Positions 55,611-62,850 of a stretch of DNA of 64,000 nt are shown here, one piece after another. The notes under the pieces were generated by a model. It was not told the DNA's origin and made no database searches. It saw nothing but the letters and a program-made list of their open reading frames with translations. Each line of letters starts with the position of its first letter. The stretch's first letter is position 1. Location: the NCBI RefSeq assembly GCF_000024845.1, contig NC_013501.1, forward strand, positions 2,088,874 through 2,152,873, given 5' to 3'. Source of the stretch: Rhodothermus marinus DSM 4252 (GTDB lineage Bacteria; Bacteroidota; Rhodothermia; Rhodothermales; Rhodothermaceae). Position numbers and translations under genes: made by a program.

Positions 55611-55632
55611 GGGCGGACCCCTGTGTCCGCCC
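55611..55632. repeat. Palindromic intergenic repeat unit B
   Basis: GGGCGGAC - CCCTGT - GTCCGCCC: same length and layout as unit A, 56 bp away, with a related but different core. Both lie just past the coiled-coil gene stop. Confidence 0.75.
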
Positions 55633-55742
55633 TGTCATACCCGCCGGATCACGTCCGCCACACGGGGTGTTGCCCCCCCTCATGCACCGGTAAATCGGCA
55701 ATCCCATATACGCAGTTGCACGTGTCTGAACGAAGTCCCGCT

Positions 55743-56147
55743 TCACCGCAGCAGCGCGAACAGCGCCACGATCACTCCGATCTGTCCCGCCCAGAAAATG
55801 AACATCCACCGCACCAGACTCGCATACCGCTCGCTGAGCGTCACCTCCAGCCGCGACACCTCCTCCGTGATCCGGCGGTCCAGCTTCGCCACCTCCTCCG
55901 TGATCCGGCGGTCCAGCTTCGCCACCTCCTCCGTGATCCGGCGGTCCAGTTTGGCAACCTCCTCTGCGATGCGATTGTCCAATCGCTTGCCTTCCTCGGT
56001 TACGCGCCGCTCAAAACGTTCTTCCAGAATGCCCAGCAGATTGTTGCGTTCGTGATGGGCCGCTTCGTTGAGCAAAGCGATCAGCGCCTCGACGCCCTCG
56101 TCGCCGAGCTTTTCGCGCAAAACTTTCGGGACCGTCAGAATCGCCAT
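55743..56147 (-). CDS. Hendecad coiled-coil protein with C-terminal membrane anchor (short paralogue)
   Basis: 134 residues from ATG at 56147 (MAILTVPKVLREKLGDEGVE); the frame to 56366 adds unrelated residues. Same layout as 35321-36034: head (~1-48), stalk (~49-108) and C-terminal membrane helix (~112-133; WMFIFWAGQIGVIVALFALL). The stalk holds three exact 11-residue copies of RITEEVAKLDR. Head identity to the longer paralogue is very high also at DNA level (for example AACGAAGCGGCCCATCACGA in both). Function unknown. No operon partner. Confidence 0.8.
   Translation of the reverse strand: MAILTVPKVLREKLGDEGVEALIALLNEAAHHERNNLLGILEERFERRVTEEGKRLDNRIAEEVAKLDRRITEEVAKLDRRITEEVAKLDRRITEEVSRLEVTLSERYASLVRWMFIFWAGQIGVIVALFALLR
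55858..55956 (-). repeat. Tandem repeat, three 33-bp units
   Basis: Units at 55858-55890, 55891-55923 and 55924-55956. The first two are identical and the third differs at a few bases near its end. Each codes for one 11-residue hendecad (RITEEVAKLDR frame). Confidence 0.92.
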
Positions 56148-56458
56148 GAGCGGAAAAGGATGGCTCCGGGCGAAAAGGCAAACTCCGGGAGGCGTGCGAT
56201 AGGTTCCCGGGCCGAAACGCCCCGAGGTCTCCGCCAATCGTAACCCCGCGACACCGTTCTCGCTTCCCATGGGAAGCTGTCGCGAAGCGACTGAGGCGGG
56301 GCTCATAGGATGCCGCGCACATGCACCAGGATGCCCGGAGAATCGTACTACGCTGACAGCTTCCAACCTTCCCGCGTAAACGATCAGGGCCGGCGCAATG
56401 GCCGGCCCTGTGGGTAATAGCCTGATGCCTCATACAGGCATCCCTGCTACATTCTGGG
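56148..56458. other. 311-bp intergenic region
   Basis: No gene supported. It contains the promoter area of the short coiled-coil gene (minus strand) and, near 56385-56410, a hairpin CAGGGCCGGC / GCCGGCCCTG with a GCAATG loop. Another small inverted repeat GATGCCTC-ATACA-GGCATC lies at about 56423. Both hairpins are downstream of gpmI and may serve as its terminator, although T-tracts are poor. Confidence 0.5.
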
Positions 56459-57991
56459 TCAGATCAGCACCTCGCCGGTCATTTCGGGCGGAATCTCTTC
56501 GCCCAGGATACGCAGGATCGTCGGCGCCACGTCGCCCAGCTTGCCGTCTTTGATCGGCCCGTTGAAGCCCGGTTTGATGATCAGATGCGGCACGAGCGCC
56601 GTCGTATGGGCCGTGTGCGGCGAGCCGTCGGGATTCTTCATCCGGTCGGCGTTGCCGTGGTCGGCCAGCACCGTCACCGTGTAGCCGTGCTTCAGCGCGG
56701 CCTCGACCACCACCTTCGTGGCGGCATCGACCGCTTCGATCGCTTTGACGGCCGCCTCGAAAACGCCCGTATGCCCCACCATGTCGGGGTTGGCGAAGTT
56801 CAGCACGATCAGGTTGTAGATCTCCTTTTCGATGGCTTCGGCGCAGCGCCGGGCCACCTCGGGCGCGCTCATCTCGGGCTTCAGGTCGTAGGTGGGGACC
56901 TTCGGCGAGGGCACCAGAATCCGATCCTCGCCCTCGAAAGGCTCCTCGCGTCCGCCGCTGAAAAAGTAGGTCACGTGCGCATACTTTTCGGTTTCGGCGA
57001 TCCGTAGCTGGCGTCCGCCCAGCTTCGAGATCACCTCGCCGAGCGTCATGCGCAGATTGACCTTCTCGAAGGCGACCGGCAGGTCGAAGGTTTCGTCGTA
57101 AGGCGTGAAGGTCACAAACAGCAGATCCAGCTTCTTGCCCCGATCGAAGGCGTCGAAGTTCGGATCCGTGAAGGCCCGGGTGAGCTGGCGGGCGCGGTCG
57201 GCGCGGAAGTTGTAAAAGATCACCGCATCGCCGTCGGCCACCCGCGTCGGATAGCCGTCGCCGTAGTCGATCCGGCGCGGCTTGACGAACTCGTCGGTCA
57301 CGCCTTCGGCATAGCTGGCCTCCAGCGCCCTGACGGGATCGTCGAACACCTCGCCTTCGCCGTAGACCAGCAGCCGGTAGGCTTTTTCGGTGCGGTCCCA
57401 GCGTTTGTCGCGATCCATCGCGTAGTAGCGGCCCACGATCGAGACGATGCGCCCGACGCCGATCTCCCGGGCTTTTTCCTGAAACTGGCGTACGTAGGTC
57501 ACGCCCGATTTCGGATCGGTGTCGCGGCCGTCGGTAAACGCGTGCACGCACACCTGCTCGGGCCGCAGCCCCTCGCGCCGGGCCAGCTCCAGCAGCGCGA
57601 ACAGGTGGTTCAGGCTGGCATGGACGCCGCCGTCGGAGAAGCACCCCATCAGATGCAGCCGGGTGTTGTGCTCCCGCGCGTGGCGGGCCGCCCGCACCAG
57701 CACTTCGTTCGTGAAGAACGTGCCTTCTTCGATCTCTTTGTCGATGCGCGTGATTTCCTGGTAGACCACGCGTCCGGCCCCCAGGTTAAGGTGCCCCACC
57801 TCGGAGTTGCCCATCTGTCCTTCGGGCAACCCCACGGCCAGCCCCGAAGCCTTCAGCGTGGCGTGCGGATAGGTGGCAAACAGGTAATCCAGAAACGGCT
57901 TGCGGGCATGATCAATGGCGCTGACCGAAGGGTCTTCGGCAATGCCGTAGCCGTCGAGAATGACCAGCAGATGACGTTTTTTCGGGTCCAT
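56459..57991 (-). CDS. gpmI: 2,3-bisphosphoglycerate-independent phosphoglycerate mutase
   Basis: 510 residues from ATG at 57991 (MDPKKRHLLVILDGYGIAED); an in-frame TTG 9 bp earlier is less likely. Mn-binding and catalytic blocks: LVILDGYGIA (Asp), GQMGNSEVGHLNLGAGR (phosphoserine Ser in NSEVGH), HAFTDGRDTDPKSG, GRYYAMDRDKRWDR, IFYNFRADRAR, NFANPDMVGHTG and LADHGNADRM. It converts 3-PG to 2-PG without a BPG cofactor. Follows nth by 43 bp on the same strand. Confidence 0.97.
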   Translation of the reverse strand: MDPKKRHLLVILDGYGIAEDPSVSAIDHARKPFLDYLFATYPHATLKASGLAVGLPEGQMGNSEVGHLNLGAGRVVYQEITRIDKEIEEGTFFTNEVLVRAARHAREHNTRLHLMGCFSDGGVHASLNHLFALLELARREGLRPEQVCVHAFTDGRDTDPKSGVTYVRQFQEKAREIGVGRIVSIVGRYYAMDRDKRWDRTEKAYRLLVYGEGEVFDDPVRALEASYAEGVTDEFVKPRRIDYGDGYPTRVADGDAVIFYNFRADRARQLTRAFTDPNFDAFDRGKKLDLLFVTFTPYDETFDLPVAFEKVNLRMTLGEVISKLGGRQLRIAETEKYAHVTYFFSGGREEPFEGEDRILVPSPKVPTYDLKPEMSAPEVARRCAEAIEKEIYNLIVLNFANPDMVGHTGVFEAAVKAIEAVDAATKVVVEAALKHGYTVTVLADHGNADRMKNPDGSPHTAHTTALVPHLIIKPGFNGPIKDGKLGDVAPTILRILGEEIPPEMTGEVLI

Positions 57992-58034
57992 GGGTATCAA
58001 CCGTTTCGTGAGACAGCCTTATCCAGTGGCCTGT

Positions 58035-58877
58035 TTAGCGCACGCGATAGTCCGGTACGCGTTTCGTGGAACGGCCGGTTTTTGCATCAAATACATGCAT
58101 CGAACCGCATTCGGGGCAGCTCAACTGCTCCAGTCCGTAGCGGTCGGTCCGAGGCACAGGTACGTCGAAATAGCGCCGGCACCGTTTGCAGAAGTACCGT
58201 CCCCGCCGCGGATCCAGCCCTTCGAGCGGCGCGGGCAGCCGGCGAAGCCGCCGGTAATGATCGCACAGGTCGGTGAGCACGCATCGCTCACAGTGAGGCC
58301 GGCGGGCCGTGCAGGTGTAGCGTCCGTGCAGAATCAAAAGATGGTGGGCCTCGCCCCAGTCGCGGGCCGGAAGCTGGCGCTTGAGCCGGCGCTCGACCTC
58401 AAGAGGAGTGCGGGCCCGCCGCACCAGCCCGATCCGATGCGCCACGCGGTAGACGTGCGTATCGACGGGCAAGGCGGCCACACCGAAGGCGACCGAAGCC
58501 ACCACGCGGGCCGTTTTGGGACCGACGCCCGGGAGCGACTCGAGCGCTTCAAGTGAGGCGGGAATCTCGCCGCCGAACGCGTCGCGAATGCGTCGGGCCG
58601 CGGCGACCAGATGCCGCGCCTTACTGTTCGGGTACGAAACGGACCGAATGTAGGGCAGCACGTCCTCCGGCTCGGCGGCCGCCAGCGCCTCGACGGTCGG
58701 AAAAGCGGCAAACAGCGCCGGCGTCACCTGGTTGACCCGCGCGTCGGTGCACTGAGCCGAGAGCATCACGGCCACCAGGAGCTGGCAGGGATTCTCGTGG
58801 CGCAGCTCGGTCTGCGGCCGTGCGATCACCTGCCGCAACCGCGCCAGCACCTGCCGGGCCCGGGATGTACGTGCCAC
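58035..58877 (-). CDS. nth: Endonuclease III with extra C-terminal zinc-ribbon
   Basis: 280 residues; standard Nth is ~210-220. HhH-GPD domain with LLVAVMLSAQCTDARVN, helix-hairpin-helix LESLPGVGPKTARVV with catalytic K121, and the catalytic Asp D139 in PVDTHVYRV. The 4Fe-4S loop C189-x6-C196-x2-C199-x5-C205 is intact. Beyond residue 215 is an added module with two CxxC knuckles (C230/C233 in FCKRCRR and C254/C257 in SCPECGSMH), a likely zinc ribbon. It removes oxidised pyrimidines. gpmI follows 43 bp downstream. Confidence 0.93.
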   Translation of the reverse strand: MARTSRARQVLARLRQVIARPQTELRHENPCQLLVAVMLSAQCTDARVNQVTPALFAAFPTVEALAAAEPEDVLPYIRSVSYPNSKARHLVAAARRIRDAFGGEIPASLEALESLPGVGPKTARVVASVAFGVAALPVDTHVYRVAHRIGLVRRARTPLEVERRLKRQLPARDWGEAHHLLILHGRYTCTARRPHCERCVLTDLCDHYRRLRRLPAPLEGLDPRRGRYFCKRCRRYFDVPVPRTDRYGLEQLSCPECGSMHVFDAKTGRSTKRVPDYRVR

Positions 58878-59024
58878 CTGCCGTCTTTCCGGTTCTGTTA
58901 AAAAACCGCGTCCAAGATAGCACGACGGCCATCAAGTTCCTTTGAAAAAAGCGCTTTGCGCGCAAGAACTCCCCGGCATTCGGTGTCGTTGGAGCCGCCG
59001 TGTGCGACCACCCGACTCGGCCTC

Positions 59025-60197
59025 ATGCGCGGGAAACTGTTGCTTCTGCTGCTGATGCTGACGGCCGCTCCGGCAGCCTCGCGTCCGCTACCCCTTTCCG
59101 ACAGCGCACGCGTGGCGCTTGTCACGATCCTGCCCGGTCGTGCGCTCTACGCGGCCTTCGGACACAGCGCCCTTCGCGTATACGATCCCGTGCAGGGCAT
59201 CGACTGGCTCTTCAACTACGGCACGTTCGACTTCAGTGACCCGTGGTTCATTCCGCGGTTCGTCTACGGCCAGCTCGACTATTTCCTGTCGGTGAGCGAC
59301 TATGCCCGCTCCGTGCGGTTCTATCGCGAGGTGGAAGGCCGCCCGATCGTCGAGCAGTGGCTGAACCTGACTCCGGCGCAGCGCGACACGCTGGTGGCCT
59401 TTCTGATGTGGAATGCCCGCCCGGAAAACCGCACCTACCGCTACGATTTTCTTTTCGACAACTGTTCGACGCGCATTCGGGACGTGCTCGAGCGCACGCT
59501 GGGCGACGCGCTGCGCTTCACGCACCGAGCGCCGGACGCGACGTTTCGGCGCCTGCTCGATCCGTACGTGGCCGACCGGCCGCTGCTCCAGCTTGGCTTC
59601 TATCTGACGCTCGGCCAGCGCGTCGATCGACCGCCCACGGCGCGCGCGGTGATGTTTCTTCCCCTGGAACTGAAAGCCGCCTTCGATCAGGCCCGGGTGC
59701 GCCGCGATACCGCCTGGCTGCCGCTCGTGGCCCGCACCGACACCGTATTCTGGCCCGCCGGCCACCGGCCGCTGCCCGAGCCGGCCTGGCCGTGGCCGAC
59801 CGTACTGGGCTGGCTGCTCTTTGCCCTCGGCGCGGGCGCGACGCTCGTCGCCTGGCGCCGCGGTCGGCCGACCACCACACGGCTGGATGCGCTGCTGTTC
59901 GGCCTTGTTGGACTGGTGGGGCTGCTGTTGCTGCTGCTCTGGGTGGCCACGCTGCACACGGTGACGGCCTGGAACTGGAACCTGCTCTGGGCCTGGCCGC
60001 CGCATCTGGTGGTGGCCGTCCGCCTCTGGCGCCGCCGCCCACCCACCCGCCGGGAACGCGTCTATCTACTCGCAACGGGCCTGCTCACGCTCCTCCTTGC
60101 GCTGGGCTGGTTCTTCTGGCCCCAGGAGCTGCATCCGGCCCTGCAGCCGATCGCCCTGCTGCTGGTGGTGCGTACGGCCGCCCGCATTGCCCGCTGA
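59025..60197 (+). CDS. DUF4105-type membrane protein
   Basis: 390 residues from ATG at 59025 (MRGKLLLLLLMLTAAPAASR), signal peptide ~1-18. The exported domain ~25-255 has LVTILPGRALYAAFGHSALRVYDPV (His), FNYGTFDFSDPWFIPRFVYG, RFYREVEGRPIVEQWLNLT and the Cys in YDFLFDNCSTRIRD. The H...NYG...NC set is typical of the DUF4105/Lnb-N-terminal papain-like fold. About four membrane helices follow (~280-385). In Bacteroidetes this family is widespread and unassigned; a link to lipoprotein N-acylation (Lnb-like) is possible. Divergent from nth. Confidence 0.85.
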   Translation: MRGKLLLLLLMLTAAPAASRPLPLSDSARVALVTILPGRALYAAFGHSALRVYDPVQGIDWLFNYGTFDFSDPWFIPRFVYGQLDYFLSVSDYARSVRFYREVEGRPIVEQWLNLTPAQRDTLVAFLMWNARPENRTYRYDFLFDNCSTRIRDVLERTLGDALRFTHRAPDATFRRLLDPYVADRPLLQLGFYLTLGQRVDRPPTARAVMFLPLELKAAFDQARVRRDTAWLPLVARTDTVFWPAGHRPLPEPAWPWPTVLGWLLFALGAGATLVAWRRGRPTTTRLDALLFGLVGLVGLLLLLLWVATLHTVTAWNWNLLWAWPPHLVVAVRLWRRRPPTRRERVYLLATGLLTLLLALGWFFWPQELHPALQPIALLLVVRTAARIAR

Positions 60198-60245
60198 AAA
60201 CGTTGCTTCGGCTCCAGTCCTGCTCTCCCCAAGCAGGTGCATGGT

Positions 60246-60283
60246 AAAAAAGGCGAGGGGCTGCCCGAAGCGGACAGCCCCTC
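60246..60283 (-). terminator. Terminator of rnpB
   Basis: GAGGGGCTG / CAGCCCCTC (9-bp stem, 11-base loop) with a run of T on the minus strand after it (the AAAAAAGG at 60246-60253 on the plus strand). It follows the 3' end of rnpB. Confidence 0.85.
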
Positions 60284-60301
60284 ATTTTCTGGAAAGGTGG
60301 C

Positions 60302-60761
60302 GGCGTGCGCTGGCCTGTAAGCCGAATTCTGTCTGCCCGGAGCGACGGCCGCCGTGCCGCTTCCGGGGAGACCATCATTTATCTGGGACTGCCGTCACCG
60401 GCAGCCTCAAGCGGCCTACCCGCGCCGCCGCGTCGCCGCGCGGGCGACGCCTTTCAGCGGGCCACCTTATCCGCCTCGAGGACGGTGCGGCGCTGCTTGG
60501 CCTTGCACCCCCCGGGGTTTGCCAGCCGCCGCTGTTACCAGCGACGCTGGTGGGCTCTTACCCCACCCTTTCACCCTTTGCCTGTTTCCCGCACAGGCGG
60601 GATCATCGGCCGGTCTGCTCTCTGTGGCACTTTCCGTCACCGTCCGGTTACCCGAACGGTGCCCTCCGGTTAGGAGGCGGGGCGCCCTGTGGTGTTCGGA
60701 CTTTCCTCGCCGCCGCGCCTCAGCGAAGGCGGGCGACGCGATGGTCCGGCCAGCGCACCAC
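60302..60761 (-). ncRNA. rnpB: RNase P RNA (bacterial type A)
   Basis: On the minus strand the RNA begins near GTGGTGCGCTGGCCGGACC and contains the universal GAGGAAAGTCCGAACACCAC, then CACAGAGAGCAGACCGGCCG and GGTGAAAGGGTGGGGTAAGA. It ends ACAGAATTCGGCTTACAGGC with a P1 strand pairing GTGCGCTGGCC with GGCCAGCGCAC. About 460 nt; ends are set by the P1 helix and are accurate to a few bases. It processes tRNA 5' ends. A terminator follows at 60246-60283. Open frames overlapping it are not real. Confidence 0.95.
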
Positions 60762-60782
60762 GTTCGTTAATGCATAACGGAA

Positions 60783-61571
60783 TTAAGAAGATCCCGCACT
60801 GCCGTTCGCAAAGCCCAGCTCCTGGCTGACCTCCTGGAACAGCTCGCTGTCGACGATGATGCGTCCGGTGTGCTCGCAGGCGATGATGCGCTTGCGCTGC
60901 CGGATTTCCACCTGCTGCTGGGGCGGCACCGCATAGCCGGCCGCCGCACCACGCTCCAGCGGCACCACGGCCCGGCCGTCCCGATAGCGCGCCCGCAACC
61001 GCTTGTAGGCGCGCAGGTAACGCGGATCCACCGCCTTTTCGGCCTCGGCGCGCATGGCCTGCAGCTGCTCCATCTCATGCTTCGTGTCTTCCAGCACTTC
61101 CTGCAGCTCGGCGCGCTTGGCCTGCAGCACCTCTTCCAGTTCTTTCAGGCGGGCCTCCGCTTCCTGAATGGCGGCGGTCCGTTCTTCCGTCAGCCGCTCC
61201 AGCTCCTCCAGGCGGGCTTTGGCCGCTTCGATGCGCTGCCGCTGCGCCTCGATCTCCTTGGTCAGTGCATCGTACTCGCGGTTGTTGCGCACGTGGAGCT
61301 GCTGCTCTTCGTAGCGCTTGATTAGCGTTTCCGCCTCCTCAATGTCCAGCCGGGCCCGGCGGCGCTCCACCTCGTACTCTTTGAGTTCCCGCTTGTACTT
61401 CTCCAGACGCGTCTCCAGGCCAGCCTTCTCGTCTTCCAGGTCCCGGATCTCGTCGGGCAGATCGCCCCGCAGCTTTTCCAGCTGGTCGATCCGGGTGTCG
61501 ATCAACTGCAACCGAACCAGCGCCCGCAACTGTTCGGCAATGGTGGCCGACTCCTGCATCGTGGTGGGCAT
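60783..61571 (-). CDS. Coiled-coil protein of the CT398/C4-zinc-ribbon family with degenerate ribbon
   Basis: 262 residues. A long antiparallel coiled-coil hairpin ~15-185 (LRALVRLQLIDTRIDQLEKLRG … VRNNREYDALTKEIEAQRQRIE), then the ribbon region ~195-240 (YRDGRAVVPLERGAAAGYAVPPQQ… IIACEHTGRIIV). In homologues this end carries two CxxC pairs; here only C232 remains, so zinc is not bound. The 'VrNNREYDALtKEIE' block is family-diagnostic. Bacterial members are often paired with Nif3, as here (89 bp). Function unknown. Confidence 0.88.
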   Translation of the reverse strand: MPTTMQESATIAEQLRALVRLQLIDTRIDQLEKLRGDLPDEIRDLEDEKAGLETRLEKYKRELKEYEVERRRARLDIEEAETLIKRYEEQQLHVRNNREYDALTKEIEAQRQRIEAAKARLEELERLTEERTAAIQEAEARLKELEEVLQAKRAELQEVLEDTKHEMEQLQAMRAEAEKAVDPRYLRAYKRLRARYRDGRAVVPLERGAAAGYAVPPQQQVEIRQRKRIIACEHTGRIIVDSELFQEVSQELGFANGSAGSS

Positions 61572-61660
61572 AAGCGACCTCCAGCTTTGTTCAATTTAAT
61601 CCATTCGCTAAGAACGCGCGCTACAGGCTAAAGTTTGATGTACTTTGCGCAAAAGCGCCC

Positions 61661-62806
61661 TCACGCGCGGCGGATGAACGTACGCACCGGCGAAGTACGG
61701 ATCGTGGTGCGTTTCCAGTCGACCGTCGGGAAACGTTGCTGCAGCCAGGCGGCCAGCAGCGCCTCGGTCAGCGCCTCGGTCTCGTAGTGGCCAGCGTCGA
61801 TCAGCGCCATGCGTGGGCGCCCGTCGTTGTCGAGCACTTCGAAGAACCGGTGGTAGGTCAGATCGGCCGTAACGTAGGCATCGGCGCCGGCCGACAGCGC
61901 CCGTCCGATCAGGTCGGCTCCGGCCCCACCGCAGACGGCCACCGTTTCGACGGATACGTCTAGATCGCCCACGTAGCGCAGGCTGTCGGTCTGGAGCCGC
62001 TCGGCCACGCGTTGCAGGAAGTCGCGCAGTGGCTCGGGCTTTTCGAGCCGCCCGATCGCGCCCAGGCCCGCCCGGGTGTACGGCTGCCCGACGGGATACA
62101 CGTCGTAGGCTACCTCTTCGTAAGGGTGGGCAGCCCGCATGGCCGCCAGCACTCGCGGCAGGTCCCAGCGGGCGACCTCCACTTCGAGGCGCAGCTCCTC
62201 GGCCGACTCCAGCCTGCCCGGCTCGCCGATGAAGGGCCGCGCCATGTCGCCCGGACGGAAATAGCCGGTACCCCGCGTGGCGAACGCGCAGGCTTCGTAG
62301 TTGCCGATGCGTCCGGCCCCCGCCTCGGCCAGCGCCTCGCGCACCTGCTCGAAGTGCGAGGCCGGCACGAACGTCACCAGCTTGTAGAGCGCCTGCTCCA
62401 TCTTTGCCAGGAACTGCACGTCCTTCAGGCCCAGATGCTCGGCCAGCGCGAACGACACACCGCCCGGCGCCGCGTCCAGGTTCGTGTGAATGCTGTAGAG
62501 CGCGATACCCGAGGCGGCCAGCCGAAGCGCCAGCGACGAAACCAGTCCGTCCGGCGTGAGCTGCCGAAGCGGTCGAAACAGCAACGGGTGGTGCGTGATG
62601 ATCAGCTCGGCTTCGAGCGTCCGGGCCTCTTCGAGCACGGCCGGCGTCAGATCGAGCGCCAGGAGCGCCCGTCGCACGGACTGCTCCGGGTCGCCCACCT
62701 GAAGGCCCACGTTGTCGTAGGACTGCGCCGAGCCCGGCGGCGCCCAGGCTTCCAGCGCCGCGGCAATCTCGCGAACGGTTGGATAGGTTTCTGCCATGGC
62801 TCTCAT
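61661..62806 (-). CDS. Nif3-like dinuclear metal-centre protein
   Basis: 381 residues. Motifs: AWAPPGSAQSYDNVGLQVGD, ELIITHHPLLFRPLRQLT (His pair), IALYSIHTNLDAAPGGVSFALAEHLGL, an inserted PII-like/CutA-type domain (~130-235; LVTFVPASHFEQVREALAEAG and HPYEEVAYDVYPV), then VAVCGGAGADLIGRALSAGAD and DAGHYETEAL with the last ligands. It is the YbgI/YqfO-type hexamer with the middle insertion. Enzymatic role uncertain (GTP cyclohydrolase-like claims exist for one member). GAGAG about 10 bp upstream supports Met1. Confidence 0.93.
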   Translation of the reverse strand: MRAMAETYPTVREIAAALEAWAPPGSAQSYDNVGLQVGDPEQSVRRALLALDLTPAVLEEARTLEAELIITHHPLLFRPLRQLTPDGLVSSLALRLAASGIALYSIHTNLDAAPGGVSFALAEHLGLKDVQFLAKMEQALYKLVTFVPASHFEQVREALAEAGAGRIGNYEACAFATRGTGYFRPGDMARPFIGEPGRLESAEELRLEVEVARWDLPRVLAAMRAAHPYEEVAYDVYPVGQPYTRAGLGAIGRLEKPEPLRDFLQRVAERLQTDSLRYVGDLDVSVETVAVCGGAGADLIGRALSAGADAYVTADLTYHRFFEVLDNDGRPRMALIDAGHYETEALTEALLAAWLQQRFPTVDWKRTTIRTSPVRTFIRRA

Positions 62807-62850
62807 TGATCTTTTCTCTCGACGCGCGGCTTGTTTGCCGGGAGGCCAAT

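Larger units (their letters stand above)
55354..55742. other. 389-bp intergenic region with GC palindromes
   Basis: No convincing gene. The left ~200 bp are AT-richer and include the divergent promoter area of apbE. The right part holds two palindromic GC-rich units listed separately, plus fragments of the same kind (ACCCGCCGGATCACGTCCGC). An open frame crossing the region has no family features and composition unlike the neighbours. Confidence 0.6.

Noticed and set aside
55392-56243. Plus-strand gene of 283 codons over the repeat gap and the coiled-coil gene
   Set aside because: It is the antisense shadow of the short coiled-coil gene and palindromic repeats.
60097-60777. Plus-strand open frames over the RNase P RNA
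   Set aside because: They cover rnpB and its terminator; RNA motifs explain the sequence better.
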